Below are positions 1-8,868 of a DNA stretch of 48,701 nt, piece after piece. Where the stretch lies: NCBI GenBank assembly GCA_015207585.1, contig JADEWQ010000037.1, positions 1-48,701 on the forward strand. The letters are read 5' to 3'. The translations under genes were made by a program, and so were the position numbers. The notes beneath the pieces were generated by a model, which saw only the letters and a program-made list of their open reading frames with translations, was not told the DNA's origin and made no database searches. The DNA is from Pleurocapsales cyanobacterium LEGE 06147. GTDB lineage: Bacteria > Cyanobacteriota > Cyanobacteriia > Cyanobacteriales > Xenococcaceae. Each line of letters starts with the position of its first letter. Within the stretch, counting starts at the first letter, position 1.

Positions 1-249
1 AGGATGTACTCCCTAAGTTCTTTTAAAGTCACTTCTGGTCAAATTTTGTGCTTCACTATATCTCATGAATACCAATTAACTCATTTTTATTTAAGATTAA
101 TATCTTATGAGTTATGCAAGAAATCTAATCATTAACAGAAAATTGATTTTCTATAAATCTAAAATGGGTTAGCAAAGCGTAACTCATCCTACAAATAATT
201 AGGCTCACCTACTTAGTTAGTTTAGTTTTGCCGATTAATCAAAATTGTT

Positions 250-633
250 TTATAGTTCGTATCCCATAGTTCTTAATATATTCTCAATTCTTTCTATTCT
301 TTGCTCGAGAGTAAAGATAGGTTGTTCTATGAGAGGTAATTCCTTTGCTACTTTGAGAAAATCTTTCCAACTTCTTCCATAGTTTTTTTGACCATATATT
401 TTTTTATACTCCTCTTTAGTTTTTTGTAAACTACCATACTTCTTGATAAAGTACCCTTTATCTAAACTCTTAGCTAACACTTTACTACTTACTTGCTGAG
501 TATTGTCATGTAGCTTTTGTCGATTTATCAATTCTTCAGTAGCGATAATTGCGGTATTTTTAAATGCCTCATCATATGCTTTGGCACTCTCTTTCAATTC
601 ATCTCTTATTTTTTTTAGTTGATTTAGTACCAT
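250..633 (-). CDS. Hypothetical protein, 127 aa, helical
   Basis: I do not recognise this protein. It is lysine- and glutamate-rich and mostly helical, with no signal peptide or membrane segment. The C-terminal part (residues about 105-125) has a heptad-like pattern (LEQRIERIENILRTMG) that suggests a short coiled coil. It begins 6 bp downstream of the coiled-coil gene at 640-1164 on the same strand, so the two are probably co-transcribed and may interact. The coding sequence is more AT-rich than the housekeeping genes further on, which fits an accessory or transferred origin. Function is unknown. Confidence 0.6.
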   Translation of the reverse strand: MVLNQLKKIRDELKESAKAYDEAFKNTAIIATEELINRQKLHDNTQQVSSKVLAKSLDKGYFIKKYGSLQKTKEEYKKIYGQKNYGRSWKDFLKVAKELPLIEQPIFTLEQRIERIENILRTMGYEL

Positions 634-639
634 AATTAA

Positions 640-1164
640 TTATCCATTTGACAAACTACGATTAATTGAAGCTGGATCGGTAAACATTTGTGGCTTATCT
701 CTACTATTGATTAGTTCACTTTCTTGATTTACTGATTCTTCCTCGAAAAATAATCTTTCTGCTTCTTTGATTAAATATGTTTTGTCTGAATAGCTTATTT
801 TATTTGCTTTTTTACATATTTGTTTATATAATTCTATTTTTTCAATTATTTTATCTAGTTCATAGATTGCCTTGTCTCTTTCTTCTTTAGCTTTTTTTCC
901 ATCTTGTACTGAACGTAATAATTCTTCTTTTTTAAGATTTAGTTCCCTCTGTAGTTTATCTCTTTGTTCGCAAGCCATTCTATTGGCAACTTTTAACAAG
1001 GATGCTTCCTTTTTCAATTCTTCTTTTTGTTTTCTATATCTCGTTAACCATCCTTTATATGCTCCTACCCTTCTTCTCAAAATCTTTATCTCTTTTTTTA
1101 CATCTAAAGTAACATTTTCTAATCTTTTTATTTCTTGAATTATATTATCTATTTTATTTGGCAT
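640..1164 (-). CDS. Hypothetical coiled-coil protein, 174 aa
   Basis: No family recognised. Residues about 5-120 form an almost uninterrupted charged helix with regularly spaced leucine and isoleucine, which predicts a long coiled coil; the last 30 residues are polar and probably disordered. No membrane segment is visible. It is the first gene of a two-gene minus-strand unit with the gene at 250-633. Upstream (1165-1300) I see no clear promoter. The plus-strand ORF that overlaps it is a low-complexity shadow. Structural or scaffold roles are possible, but that is inference only. Confidence 0.6.
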   Translation of the reverse strand: MPNKIDNIIQEIKRLENVTLDVKKEIKILRRRVGAYKGWLTRYRKQKEELKKEASLLKVANRMACEQRDKLQRELNLKKEELLRSVQDGKKAKEERDKAIYELDKIIEKIELYKQICKKANKISYSDKTYLIKEAERLFFEEESVNQESELINSRDKPQMFTDPASINRSLSNG

Positions 1165-1336
1165 ATATCATTAATTTCTTTGTTTTATTCATATCATATA
1201 AACACTGTTAATAGCTTGGTATGTTTACGATCACGCACTCTTGGAGATCGTGCTTATTAAATTTAAATAACTTTGTTCTATCCACGTTTTTGGTTTCAAT
1301 AAACATGAATAGCTAAAAATATGGGTAAGTATAAAC

Positions 1337-1516
1337 TTGAATCTAACGGTAGAAGAAATCAAAAAAATGATTTTTCAGTTACCAATACAAGAACAAATAG
1401 AACTAATAGAAGATTTAGAAGATAGACTAGAAACCTTAACCATAATGCATCTCGCAGAAACAGAATTTCAAGAGTAGAATGACGAGGAAGAAGATATCTA
1501 TGATGTCGAATTCTAA
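1337..1516 (+). pseudogene. Decayed antitoxin of a MazEF/PemK-type pair
   Basis: Reading from a TTG at 1337, this frame gives an antitoxin-like peptide (LTVEEIKKMIFQLP..., then LAETEFQE) broken by TAG at 1475-1477, followed in the same frame by NDEEEDIYDVEF and a stop at 1514-1516. Cyanobacterial antitoxins of this kind commonly end in a motif like FQEWNDPEEDIYD, so the TAG sits where a Trp codon (TGG) is expected. A single G-to-A change would explain it. No ATG is in frame upstream, so the start may also be lost. The family assignment rests on remembered motif similarity. Confidence 0.55.
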
Positions 1517-1556
1517 ACCGGGAGAATTATGGTTAGTTAAATTTCCCTTATATTAA
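1503..1556 (+). pseudogene. Remnant of MazF/PemK-type toxin N-terminus
   Basis: An ATG at 1503 overlaps the end of the antitoxin remnant in another frame, as is usual for these pairs. It encodes 17 residues containing KPGELWLVKFPL, close to the GEIWLVxF opening of MazF/PemK toxins, and then stops at 1554-1556. No further toxin-like sequence follows. Together with the amber-interrupted antitoxin it shows a dead toxin-antitoxin module. Confidence 0.5.
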
Positions 1557-1772
1557 TCCTAGTCTAACAAGCCTTGAAAGCCGCGCTTAATCTTTCTTGA
1601 TTAGCGATCGCCATACTCAAAAATTTATTTACCTATATCTAAAAATCAAGCCTTATGCTTTATTAAATCTAGAGTAGTTACTGTAGCAAAATTTTAGGGA
1701 ATACTATAATAACTGCAGTTTCTCAACTTTGCTGGTCAAATAAAACACAAATGATCTAGATCGTTATATGAT
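1557..1772. other. Intergenic stretch, no gene seen
   Basis: Between the toxin remnant and the prohibitin gene I see a HIP1 octamer GCGATCGC at 1604-1611 and otherwise AT-rich sequence without a convincing ORF. The promoter of the prohibitin gene should lie here, but I could not identify a clear -35/-10 pair. Confidence 0.4.
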
Positions 1773-2699
1773 ATGGAATTTATTGTTGCCGTTATTACTT
1801 CTTTAATTGCTTTTATCTTTGCTTTAAATAAATCCAATGTGACTAAAGAAAAAAATCCTAGAAGCGTTAGAGCGATCGCTTTATTAATTGGCACTCTTGC
1901 CGCTGTTATTGCTATTTATCAATTAATATTTCGCTTTTTAGTTATCGTACCTTCTGGTACAGTTGGTGTTGTTGAAACTTTGGGTCAAGTTTCCTCTCGG
2001 ACTCTCAATCCTGGAATAAATTGGATTAGTCCTCTCAGTAAAGTTGTCAAATTTTCCACTCGGCTTAAAGATTTAAAAGAAACAGTCAGTACTACATCTT
2101 CTGAAGGGTTAAATCTCGATCTCGATGTTAGTTTGCAATATAAACTCGAACCAGACAAAGCAGCAGATATATATAAGAATATTGGCATTAGCGAAGAAGA
2201 AATTATCATTTCTCGATTCCGTTCTGCAATCCGGCAAATTACAGCTAACTATGAAGCTAAAGCTATTTATGGCGAAAAACGACAAGAAATTGCTCAACGC
2301 CTGTACCAAGAACTAAGTCAGCAATTAAATCCTTTAGGTTTTATTGTAGAAGAAAGTTTATTAAGAAAAGTGGTTATCCCAGAAAAAATCCAGCTAGCTA
2401 TTCAGCAAAAAATAGAAGCAGAACAAGCAAGTGAAAGTCAGCAATTTGTCAATCAAAAAAAGCGTCAAGAACTAGAATTTGAACTAGAAAAAACCAAAAA
2501 AGAAGCAGAACGTCAAAAAATTGAAGCTCAAGGTATTGCCGAGGCTCAAAAACTTATTTCTCAAAGCTTAACCGAACAAATTATAAAATTAAAAGCGATT
2601 GAAGCTACCCAAAAATTAGCAGAGTCGCAAAATGCAAAAGTAATTGTGATTGGTCGCCATGAAGATGGTTTACCATTAATGTTACAAGAGAAAGAATAA
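1773..2699 (+). CDS. Prohibitin/SPFH (band 7) family membrane protein
   Basis: 308 aa. Two hydrophobic segments lie at about residues 2-18 and 33-57, followed by an SPFH/band 7 domain (about 57-225) with the typical opening VIVPSGTVGVVETLGQV, and a charged coiled coil rich in Glu, Ala and Lys (about 210-280). This is the layout of cyanobacterial prohibitin homologues such as Synechocystis Phb1. Such proteins form large ring-like membrane oligomers that scaffold proteases or organise membranes. The gene stands alone, with a degraded toxin-antitoxin remnant upstream and a repeat downstream, so context gives no partner. The ATG start puts the first hydrophobic segment at the extreme N-terminus. 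Confidence 0.9.
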   Translation: MEFIVAVITSLIAFIFALNKSNVTKEKNPRSVRAIALLIGTLAAVIAIYQLIFRFLVIVPSGTVGVVETLGQVSSRTLNPGINWISPLSKVVKFSTRLKDLKETVSTTSSEGLNLDLDVSLQYKLEPDKAADIYKNIGISEEEIIISRFRSAIRQITANYEAKAIYGEKRQEIAQRLYQELSQQLNPLGFIVEESLLRKVVIPEKIQLAIQQKIEAEQASESQQFVNQKKRQELEFELEKTKKEAERQKIEAQGIAEAQKLISQSLTEQIIKLKAIEATQKLAESQNAKVIVIGRHEDGLPLMLQEKE

Positions 2700-2945
2700 T
2701 TAAGGTGTAACTTACCTTCGAGAACGCTAGTGCAGCTGCGCGGAAAGAAGTATAGCCACCAGAAAATCAATTTTCTGGCTCAAAGCTAAAGTGGCAGGTA
2801 CTCCGCCGTCTCACGGCGGAGACGGCACGCCACCGCCTTCCGCGGTCAGTTTGAACTGACTCAAAATTTGGTTAAGCTAACCCATTGAAATGGGTTTGAG
2901 CTTTGAGCCGGAACTTTAGTTCACGGCAAACTTAAGGTTTACAAT
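2700..2945. repeat. Composite palindromic repeat, related to the MITE at 32256-32599
   Basis: Non-coding. Positions 2881-2932, read on the minus strand, match 32269-32320 at 49 of 52 bases by my alignment. It contains several palindromes: CCCATT(gaa)ATGGG at 2881-2894, a CCGCCG/CGGCGG hairpin near 2806-2820, and a GCTAGTGCAGCTGCGCGG element at 2726-2743 that recurs elsewhere in the window. I see no intact terminal repeats here, so this is probably a degraded or chimeric copy of the element that is still complete at 32256-32599. Confidence 0.65.
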
Positions 2946-3030
2946 ATAAACGTTTCGTTGCTCTGAAATGGGAGCTGTATTTCTGCCCACTTATACTAGC
3001 ATAAAACTATTAACGTAAGAGAATAGATTA

Positions 3031-3291
3031 ATGCCTCGCTTAAATCTTTATAGCCTGTCGATGCAAATCAGCCGGATGTTCGACCAAGGACAATCTTTGT
3101 TTTGTACTATTAAAGTACAAGATTGGCTCAGACAACGCAATCAAGATCCCAATGACTACGATATTCTCTTCCATGAAAAACCTGCGCCGCCGGAATCAGG
3201 ATTGATAAAGATGGTAGAAATAGAATTACGTCGAAAAGATGGACAGCCTGTCGATCCTTGGTTACAAGCAGAAGTAAATCGCTATATGTAA
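3031..3291 (+). CDS. Conserved-looking small hypothetical protein, 86 aa
   Basis: Soluble, no signal peptide or membrane segment. It opens with a helix-prone segment (LYSLSMQISRMFDQGQSLF) and closes with a charged VEIELRRKDGQPVDPWLQAEV segment. Regular codon use and an ATG start preceded by purine-rich sequence support it as real, and it resembles small hypothetical proteins common in cyanobacteria, but I cannot name a family. It lies alone between the composite repeat and the convergent Nudix gene. Confidence 0.65.
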   Translation: MPRLNLYSLSMQISRMFDQGQSLFCTIKVQDWLRQRNQDPNDYDILFHEKPAPPESGLIKMVEIELRRKDGQPVDPWLQAEVNRYM

Positions 3292-3410
3292 ACTATCTGC
3301 CATTTATCGCAGGCTTCGCGTCTCGTCTGCCTCTGCCACGCTCTTGACTTAATTTATAACAAACAAGACGACTAGTTAAAATTCTTCTTGCTTATTGGTT
3401 TAACAAACTT

Positions 3411-3959
3411 CTAATCCAAAAAAGGACGAGCAAGGAAGAAACTAGCGATCGACTTAGCATCAATTGGTTCGCCAGCTAAAATTGCTTCTTCCAACTCTTG
3501 GGGACTCATTAAGATTACTTCCATATCTTCATCATCATCCTGCTGTGGCGGTGTTTCCAACTTCTGCAGATCTCGTGCCAAAAAAGCATAGATATACTCG
3601 TCAGAATAACCAGGTGCGAGGGGGAACTTACCTAGCGATCGCCAACTCCCCGCACGATAACCAGTTTCTTCCTCAATTTCCCGTTTAATCGTTTTGGCAG
3701 GGTCTTCATGAGATTCTACCGTACCCGCCGGAAATTCCAATAATCTTCCTTGGACGGTAAAACGATACTGCCTTACTAATACCAACTTACCTTCTGGAGT
3801 TACGGGTACGGCTAAAGCACCTCCCGGATGACGGATGCATTCCCAATCTCCCTCTACTCCATTAGGCAAACGAAGTCTATTTACTTCATAATCGAATCTG
3901 CGACCCTTGTAGAAAAGACGTTGTTGTAGAACAGTTGAAGGTTTGTTACCTGGTGACAT
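3411..3959 (-). CDS. Nudix hydrolase, ADP-ribose pyrophosphatase-like
   Basis: 182 aa. A complete Nudix box spans residues 79-101: Gly79, five residues, Glu85, seven residues, then R93-EIEEETG-Y101, giving the metal-binding glutamates. The preceding VRQYRFTVQGRLLEFPAG strand is typical of ADP-ribose pyrophosphatases, which hydrolyse ADP-ribose or similar nucleoside diphosphate sugars to AMP and a sugar phosphate. It follows folK by 29 bp on the same strand, so the two are likely one transcript. Exact substrate cannot be read from the sequence. Confidence 0.9.
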   Translation of the reverse strand: MSPGNKPSTVLQQRLFYKGRRFDYEVNRLRLPNGVEGDWECIRHPGGALAVPVTPEGKLVLVRQYRFTVQGRLLEFPAGTVESHEDPAKTIKREIEEETGYRAGSWRSLGKFPLAPGYSDEYIYAFLARDLQKLETPPQQDDDEDMEVILMSPQELEEAILAGEPIDAKSIASFFLARPFLD

Positions 3960-3988
3960 GAGCGATCGAACAAAATAATTTTGAATTG

Positions 3989-4471
3989 CTAATGTTGAAT
4001 TAATTCAACTCCCGTACAGTCTACCTCTTTAACTAATTGCGCGATCGCTTTTCCCGATATTGGTTCGCTCCAATCTGCTGCTATCTCCGCAAGAGGGACG
4101 AGGACAAAAGCTCTTTCCTTCATACGGGGATGAGGAATCTGAAGGTTAGGAGTATTTAACACCAAATGATCGTACAATAATAGATCTAAATCTAACGTTC
4201 TTGCTCCCCATCTTTCGGTGCGTACCCTGCCAAATTGCAATTCTACTGCTTGGAGTAAGAATAAGAATTCTTCCGGAGTTTGTTGGACTTCCAGCACGGC
4301 ACAGCCATTAAAATAATCTGGTTGTGGTGGTCCTACTGGCTTAGTTCGATACCAACTAGAAGTAGTTATTAAATTTATACCCGGAATTTCATCTAGTAAC
4401 TGAAGAGAATCTTCCAAGGTATTGAGAGAATTACCGAGATTACTACCGAGAGCGATCGCGCATTTTGCCAT
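3989..4471 (-). CDS. folK: HPPK: hydroxymethyldihydropterin pyrophosphokinase
   Basis: 160 aa, the usual length for the monofunctional enzyme, which transfers pyrophosphate from ATP to 6-hydroxymethyl-7,8-dihydropterin in folate synthesis. Signatures: LGSNLGNSL near the N-terminus, FNGCAVLEV, the RWGARTLDLDLLLYD motif with magnesium-binding Asp94 and Asp96, and HPRMKERAFVLVPLAEIA near residue 117. First gene of a likely folK-Nudix operon. Upstream, on the opposite strand, is the cysteine desulfurase gene with about 150 bp between. Confidence 0.95.
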   Translation of the reverse strand: MAKCAIALGSNLGNSLNTLEDSLQLLDEIPGINLITTSSWYRTKPVGPPQPDYFNGCAVLEVQQTPEEFLFLLQAVELQFGRVRTERWGARTLDLDLLLYDHLVLNTPNLQIPHPRMKERAFVLVPLAEIAADWSEPISGKAIAQLVKEVDCTGVELIQH

Positions 4472-4619
4472 TTTTAGATTGCATTGTTCAACTAGATCTA
4501 TGAATTACAGTTTTGGGTCTTACTTGCATTTTAAGAAATAAAGTTTATCTTACTTACAATAGTCAATAACATTTTCCGCTTATTTCATTTTGGAAGATAA
4601 AATTCCAAAGCTTAGATTT

Positions 4620-5810
4620 ATGTCACGTCCTATCTATCTCGACTGTCACTCCACTACTCCGGTAGATCCGCAGGTGCTAGAAGCAATGCTTCCTTATTTC
4701 ACCGAACGCTTTGGTAACCCTTCCAGCATTACTCACGCGTATGGTTGGGAAGCAGAAGCTGCAGTCAAACAAGCACGTCAAACTATCGCCGATGCCATTA
4801 ACGCCACTCCCGAAGAAATCGTCTTTACTAGTGGCGCGACAGAAGCTAATAACTTGGCGATTAAAGGCGTAGCAGAAGCCTATTTTAATCGAGGAAGACA
4901 CATCGTTACAGTCCAAACCGAACATCGAGCCGTTCTCGATCCTTGTAAATATTTAGAAAGTCTCGGCTTTGAAGTCACTTATCTACCAGTCAACAGCGAT
5001 GGCTTAATCGACCTAAAACAGCTAGAACAAACACTTCGTGCTGATACTATTTTAGTTTCTGTCATGGCTGCCAATAACGAAATTGGAGTATTACAACCAC
5101 TGACAGAAATAGGCAAGATCTGTCGCACTCATCAAGTTTTATTGCATACTGATGCGGCTCAAGCGATCGCCAAAATTCCTCTCGATGTAGAAGGCATGAA
5201 CATCGATTTAATGTCCCTAACAGCGCACAAAGTTTATGGTCCCAAAGGCATAGGCGCACTATACATCCGTCGCCGCAACCCTAGAGTCCGCCTTGCTTCG
5301 CAAATTCAAGGGGGAGGACAAGAAAGAGGCATGAGATCTGGAACTCTCTATACTCCTCAAATCGTCGGTTTTGCTAAAGCAGTGGAACTGGGATTGAGCC
5401 AAATGGCATCAGAATCTCAACATCAGCTACAATTAAAACAGCGTCTTTGGTCTCAAGTGAGTCAACTAGAAGGAATTCATCTTAACGGACATCCTACCCA
5501 GCGGCTTCCTGGGAATCTAAATATTAGTGTTGAAGGAGTAGACGGTTCGGCTTTACTCCTAGGATTGCAGCCAACGGCAGCCGTATCTTCTGGTTCGGCT
5601 TGTTCTTCTACCTCTACCACCCCTTCTCACGTTCTCACCGCTTTAGGACATTCTGAAAAGTTAGCTTATGCATCCCTGCGCTTTGGGATTGGCAGATTTA
5701 ATACAGCAGAAGAAATAGATAAAGTAGCCAAAGAAGCTATTTCCACCATTCAATCTCTGCGTCAAGCAAACAATTTTAGCAACACCTCGCACTCGTTGCA
5801 CCGCCTGTAA
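4620..5810 (+). CDS. Cysteine desulfurase (NifS/IscS family)
   Basis: 396 aa from the ATG at 4620; the open frame extends to a TTG at 4590, but the family begins right at the PIYLDCHSTTPVDPQV motif, so the ATG is preferred. PLP-dependent enzyme that removes sulfur from cysteine to give alanine and a persulfide for Fe-S clusters, tRNA thiolation and other uses. The PLP lysine is Lys204 in SLTAHKVYGPKG, and the persulfide cysteine is Cys328 in SSGSACSST. The GSGSACSS-type active loop and long C-terminal arm place it in the group I IscS/NifS class rather than SufS. Which paralogue of a cyanobacterial genome it is cannot be told from here. Confidence 0.93.
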   Translation: MSRPIYLDCHSTTPVDPQVLEAMLPYFTERFGNPSSITHAYGWEAEAAVKQARQTIADAINATPEEIVFTSGATEANNLAIKGVAEAYFNRGRHIVTVQTEHRAVLDPCKYLESLGFEVTYLPVNSDGLIDLKQLEQTLRADTILVSVMAANNEIGVLQPLTEIGKICRTHQVLLHTDAAQAIAKIPLDVEGMNIDLMSLTAHKVYGPKGIGALYIRRRNPRVRLASQIQGGGQERGMRSGTLYTPQIVGFAKAVELGLSQMASESQHQLQLKQRLWSQVSQLEGIHLNGHPTQRLPGNLNISVEGVDGSALLLGLQPTAAVSSGSACSSTSTTPSHVLTALGHSEKLAYASLRFGIGRFNTAEEIDKVAKEAISTIQSLRQANNFSNTSHSLHRL

Positions 5811-6337
5811 ATGGGCCTTTTTTCGGCATTTTATACCTCAATCGACTTTAACCCAATTAATCTTACTTGAGAAATTCCTTGTCAAAAGTTGTTTTTTGAG
5901 GTTATATTCAGGTTAAAATTTCTCATAGAACACCACTGCAATTTTGTGGTGGAGTAGAAGTATAGTCTCCCCTTCTAGCCCGGGCAAAGCGAACGCTAGA
6001 TGTTGCGCAAAGTTTGCTAAATCCAAGAAGCTGTAAGTAAATTTTAGCCGCAGCTGACTTCCAGCCAACTTTAACTTTCAGATTTGACCTCATATTTTGG
6101 TTTTTCCGTTAAGTGAGGGAGACATCCTCGAAAGGAAAAGCAACCAACTCGTAAACCAGGCGAGTTAAGCAAAGATAAAACTCAGCACTCTGTTTTTCTG
6201 TGGTGCTGGGAAATAGTTTCTAAAACTTACATGAAATTTCACTTGATTATTTCTACATTTTCTTGGTTAAGCAAAGTTGACAGACACAGCGATTAGGTGT
6301 CTCAACCTGCAAAAAAAGTTTTGAGGACAATGAATTA
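5811..6337 (+). promoter_or_regulatory. Long intergenic leader region upstream of rne with stacked hairpins
   Basis: 527 bp without a convincing ORF. Hairpins visible: CACCAC/GTGGTG near 5931-5953; AACTCG (6146-6151) with CGAGTT (6161-6166) around a 9-nt loop; and CAGCAC (6183-6188) with GTGCTG (6203-6208). Cyanobacterial and enterobacterial rne genes are known to have long, structured 5' leaders used for autoregulation by RNase E. That this region is such a leader is inference; the hairpins are seen directly. A promoter was not identified. Confidence 0.45.
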
Positions 6338-8218
6338 ATGCCAAAGCAAATTATTATCGCAGAACAGCATCACATTGCTGCCGTTTTTTGGGAAGATCAA
6401 ATACAAGAAATCGTCGTTGCCACTGGCAATCAACAAGTAGGCGATATCTACCTCGGTGTTGTCGAAAACGTTATTCCAGGCATAGATGCTGCCTTTGTTA
6501 ATATCGGTGATGCGGAACGCAACGGTTTTATTCACGTTACTGACCTCGGTCCCCTGCGTTTGAAAAAAACTGCTGGCGCAATCACCGAACTATTAACTCC
6601 TCAACAGAAAGTCTTGGTTCAAGTCATGAAAGAACCAACAGGTAACAAAGGACCGAGACTTACTGGGAACATTACTCTCCCAGGTCGTTATCTAGTGTTA
6701 ATGCCAGATGGAAAAGGAGTTAAATTATCCCGACGAATTAAAGATGATGTCGAACGCAGCCGTCTCAGAGCCTTGGCTATCTTGATCAAACCCGCAGGGA
6801 TGGGTTTGTTGGTGCGTACGGAAGCCGAAGGAAAAGCCGAAGAGGCAATTATGGAGGATTTAGAGTTCCTGCAAAAACAGTGGGAAGCGATTCAGTACCA
6901 AGCAAGCTACACTAAACCTCCAATCTTGCTTAACCGCGACGATGACTTTATTCAACGGGTCTTGCGGGATATGTACTCTGCTGATGTCAATACCATCATG
7001 GTCGATTCTCAGGCAGGGGTGAAGCGAGTCAAACAACAGTTAATGAATTGGAGTGGCGGTCGTTCTCCCCAAGGAGTATTTATTGACTATCACCGCGAAC
7101 GCCAATCAATTTTAGAATATTATCGCGTTAATGCAGCTATCCGCGAAGCACTCAAACCACGGGTAGAACTTCCCTCTGGCGGTTACATTATCATTGAACC
7201 GACCGAAGCTTTAACTGTCATCGATGTAAACTCTGGCTCCTTTACTCGTTCTGCCACTGCGAGAGAGACGGTTTTGTGGACTAATAGCGAAGCAGCTACG
7301 GAAATCGCCCGTCAGTTACGCTTGCGTAATATCGGTGGCGTGATTATTGTAGACTTCATCGATATGGATTCGCGGCGCGACCAACTAAAGTTACTCGAGC
7401 ATTTTGATAAAGCTCTTAAAGGAGACAAAGCTAGACCCCAAATTGCCCAATTATCCGAACTCGGTTTAGTCGAATTAACGCGCAAACGTCAAGGCAAAAA
7501 TATCTACGAATTATTCGGTCAAAACTGTCCTACTTGTGCTGGTTTAGGGCATTTAGTGCATCTGCCAGGTAAATTTGAGGGAGAATCATTGGAGACACCT
7601 CCAATTAATCCCCCTACCATTATTCCCAGTCCAATCGATAAATACCCTCAAGAAGAGTTTGCCGACTCATCCATAGATTTTAACTATGATAGTACTCCTC
7701 AACAATTAGAATTGCTCAATCATCCTAACTATCAAGAGCAAGGAGGTCCTAATAATCGTCGTCGCCGCCGCCGTCGTATCAACGACCTCTTGATGAAGGA
7801 GGATGTAGTAGAGTCGGAAGTTACTAACTCAAGAGACTTAGAAAGCGAAGCAAATACTTATCCGAGTGAAGAACGCAAATCGAGAACACCAACTCGTTCT
7901 ATACGGCGAGAGGAAGTCAATCTTGAAAAAGTAACGGTAGAAATGACGGAGTTGGAACAAGAAGTCTATGCTTTAATGGGAGTATCGCCTTTAGTTCGTA
8001 CAGATCGGACATTTAAAGACCCAAAATCGGTTTTAGTCTATCTCAAAACTCCAGGACAAGACGATACCGATACGGCAATTACTTCTGACGAACAACCTAA
8101 TTTAGAGCCAACTAATTCTGAAGAAGAGACAGAACTAAAATTAGAAAATGAGGACGCTTATAATAGTCGCCGTCGTCGTCGCCGTCGTTCTTCAGCCCAA
8201 AAAGAAGTGCCAGTATAA
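6338..8218 (+). CDS. rne: Ribonuclease E/G
   Basis: 626 aa endoribonuclease that starts mRNA decay and processes structured RNAs. Order of domains: N-terminal S1-containing region (GDIYLGVVENVIPGIDAAFVNIG...), 5'-sensor/RNase H-like parts, the DNase I-like core with TVIDVNSGSFT (Asp near residue 296) and VDFIDMD (Asp near 338), and the zinc-link CPTCAGLGH (Cys near 397 and 400). The C-terminal tail is long, acidic and low in complexity, with arginine runs near 473-479 and at the very end (about 610-616). In cyanobacteria a C-terminal arginine-rich nonapeptide binds PNPase, and the terminal RRRRRRR run fits. rnhB follows 17 bp later. Confidence 0.95.
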   Translation: MPKQIIIAEQHHIAAVFWEDQIQEIVVATGNQQVGDIYLGVVENVIPGIDAAFVNIGDAERNGFIHVTDLGPLRLKKTAGAITELLTPQQKVLVQVMKEPTGNKGPRLTGNITLPGRYLVLMPDGKGVKLSRRIKDDVERSRLRALAILIKPAGMGLLVRTEAEGKAEEAIMEDLEFLQKQWEAIQYQASYTKPPILLNRDDDFIQRVLRDMYSADVNTIMVDSQAGVKRVKQQLMNWSGGRSPQGVFIDYHRERQSILEYYRVNAAIREALKPRVELPSGGYIIIEPTEALTVIDVNSGSFTRSATARETVLWTNSEAATEIARQLRLRNIGGVIIVDFIDMDSRRDQLKLLEHFDKALKGDKARPQIAQLSELGLVELTRKRQGKNIYELFGQNCPTCAGLGHLVHLPGKFEGESLETPPINPPTIIPSPIDKYPQEEFADSSIDFNYDSTPQQLELLNHPNYQEQGGPNNRRRRRRRINDLLMKEDVVESEVTNSRDLESEANTYPSEERKSRTPTRSIRREEVNLEKVTVEMTELEQEVYALMGVSPLVRTDRTFKDPKSVLVYLKTPGQDDTDTAITSDEQPNLEPTNSEEETELKLENEDAYNSRRRRRRRSSAQKEVPV

Positions 8219-8235
8219 GCGGTTATTATTTAACA

Positions 8236-8868
8236 GTGAAGAATGATCGATTCTGCGCGCACCGCGACTTTTTGCCCGAGTTTTGCGGAAAAGATATACT
8301 TCTGGCTGGAGTAGATGAGGTAGGACGAGGAGCGTTGTTTGGTCCGGTAGTAGCGGCAGCAATAGTTCTACCTCTATCTGCCTTGCCCGAGTTAATCAAA
8401 ATTGGGGTAAAAGACAGTAAACAGTTATCTGCCTACAGGCGAGAAAAGTTAGTCAAGCCCATTCAAGAAGTAGTAGCCAATTGGCAACTTAGTTACGCGA
8501 CCGTTAGAGAAATTGATGAGCTGAACATTTTGCAGGCATCTATATTAGCTATGAAACGAGCTGTGCTTCAACTTGAGGTAAAGCCAGCAATTTGCTTGGT
8601 GGATGGGAGCGTGCCAATTCCTGAATTATCGATCTTGCAAAAAACCATAGTTAAAGGAGATTGTCGCTCGAGCGCGATCGCGGCTGCTAGCATTCTTGCT
8701 AAGGTATGGCGAGACAATTGGATTGCCTCTCTAGCAGTGCAATATCCTCAGTACGATCTAACAGCGAACAAGGGTTATCCTACCAAAAAACATCGTCTTG
8801 CTCTGAAGCAATTCGGACCTTGTTCGGAACATCGTTTTTCATTTCGTCCCTGTCGCTTTCGAGACTAG
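8236..8868 (+). CDS. rnhB: Ribonuclease HII
   Basis: 210 aa, GTG start 17 bp after rne. It cleaves the RNA strand of RNA-DNA hybrids and removes single ribonucleotides. Signatures: AGVDEVGRG with catalytic Asp27 and Glu28, VKDSKQLS, CLVDGS, and KGDCRSSAIAAASILAKVWRD. The rne-rnhB order is common in cyanobacteria, which supports co-transcription. The stop codon lies inside a short interspersed palindrome (8864-8880). Confidence 0.95.
   Translation: MKNDRFCAHRDFLPEFCGKDILLAGVDEVGRGALFGPVVAAAIVLPLSALPELIKIGVKDSKQLSAYRREKLVKPIQEVVANWQLSYATVREIDELNILQASILAMKRAVLQLEVKPAICLVDGSVPIPELSILQKTIVKGDCRSSAIAAASILAKVWRDNWIASLAVQYPQYDLTANKGYPTKKHRLALKQFGPCSEHRFSFRPCRFRD

Noticed and set aside
872-1138. 88-aa plus-strand frame rich in Ser, Leu and Phe
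   Set aside because: It mirrors the Lys/Glu-rich coiled-coil gene on the other strand, and its composition is typical of such a shadow.
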